Below are positions 63,714-64,000 of a DNA stretch of 64,000 nt, piece after piece. The stretch is from Enterococcus mediterraneensis (lineage in GTDB: Bacteria > Bacillota > Bacilli > Lactobacillales > Enterococcaceae), in assembly GCF_900604485.1 (NCBI RefSeq), contig NZ_UWOP01000001.1, positions 667,501 to 731,500 on the forward strand, read 5' to 3'. Below the pieces are notes generated by a model. It saw only the letters and a list, made by a program, of their open reading frames with translations, had not been told where the DNA came from and ran no database searches. Each line of letters begins with the position of its first letter. The first letter of the stretch is position 1. Position numbers and translations under genes: made by a program.

Positions 63714-63738
63714 CTAGAATAGATACGCAACCATTCAA
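63714..63738 (-). promoter_or_regulatory. shared upstream element, copy 2
   Basis: On the minus strand TTGAATGGTTGCGTATCTAT, continuing TCTAG, about 35 bases before the 63,678 start. Same core and distance as copy 1. Confidence 0.4.
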
Positions 63739-63785
63739 TAAAATCTTCGAGAAAAAGAAAAAGTTTTGAAATGTTATTACAATAA

Positions 63786-63823
63786 AAAAACCACATGAAA
63801 TACACCGATCATTTCATGTAGTT
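63786..63823 (-). terminator. terminator of the GH1 gene
   Basis: ACATGAAAT (63,793-63,801) pairs with ATTTCATGT (63,811-63,819), with a T-run on the minus strand. Confidence 0.9.
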
Positions 63824-63859
63824 TCCAATTTTCATCTATTTGGTTGCCAAACGTAATTG

Positions 63860-64000
63860 TTAGATATTCTTCCCGTTTTCCTTTATCGTTTCTTGCAGCC
63901 AGTAGAAACTGTCTTTTTTCAATCTCATACCGCTGCCATTTCCATGATCATCAATATCAACGTAGATAAAACCATATCGTTTGCTCATTTGTGCTGATGC
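63860..64000 (-). CDS. GH1 6-phospho-beta-glucosidase, C-terminal end
   Basis: The last 46 codons of a gene that enters from the right edge: ASAQMSKRYGFIYVDIDDHG, then GSGMRLKKDSFYWLQETIKENGKNI and TAA. SKRYGFIYVD and the KKSFYW-like segment are typical ends of 6-phospho-beta-glucosidases (BglA type), which cleave PTS-imported beta-glucosides in the cytosol. The catalytic residues lie outside the window. Confidence 0.88.
   Translation of the reverse strand, partial: ASAQMSKRYGFIYVDIDDHGNGSGMRLKKDSFYWLQETIKENGKNI

Overview
The window reads as the chromosome of an Enterococcus or a very close relative. It opens with the 5' part of a 16S rRNA gene on the minus strand whose variable regions look enterococcal. 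It then carries a run of typical low-GC Firmicutes housekeeping genes: YumC-type ferredoxin reductase, PgpA, YutD, YunD, TadA, small SRP RNA, YugP, flotillin, RNase J2, LuxS and the acetylase branch of lysine biosynthesis. The species cannot be fixed from what is visible.

Region 1 (1-16,975): rRNA operon start with tandem promoters, then RNA, redox, lipid and cell-envelope housekeeping genes, separated by clear bidirectional terminators. A Lit-like lipoprotein transacylase (6,816) lies here. Region 2 (16,976-23,190): two divergent lysine/DAP operons (deacetylase-lysA-dapF leftward, dapA-dapB-dapH rightward) with a possible CodY site between them; asd of the same pathway is at 35.4 kb. Region 3 (23,183-37,800): a fused MacB-like ABC transporter, NrnA, a YtoI-like regulator, MFS and RNase J2. 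It also holds an Msr-like ABC-F gene behind a macrolide-type leader peptide and attenuator, plus asd and luxS.

Region 4 (37,844-41,644) is the least understood: a GH25 lysozyme, DUF2922, DUF1659 and a SigH/ComX-like sigma factor on the minus strand, facing a ComK-like protein and an operon of a 25-residue peptide plus two unknown proteins. This is the best candidate for an undescribed regulatory system. Region 5 (41,853-47,018): stress protein, VOC protein, VanZ-like protein and the dTDP-rhamnose operon rfbACBD.

Region 6 (47,019-64,000) is AT-rich and looks acquired or shuffled. A decayed TSUP permease borders a carbohydrate locus: two GH2 glycosidases, a small membrane protein, an ABC importer and a divergent winged-helix regulator, with a cre site and a repeated operator-like motif. 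An IS256-family remnant borders a large orphan SF2 helicase. Then come an MFS exporter behind a strong CodY box, two broken halves of archaeal-type ATPases in opposite orientation, a thioesterase, two divergent PTS EIIA-like proteins and the end of a GH1 6-phospho-beta-glucosidase. No tRNA, CRISPR array or intact transposase was seen.
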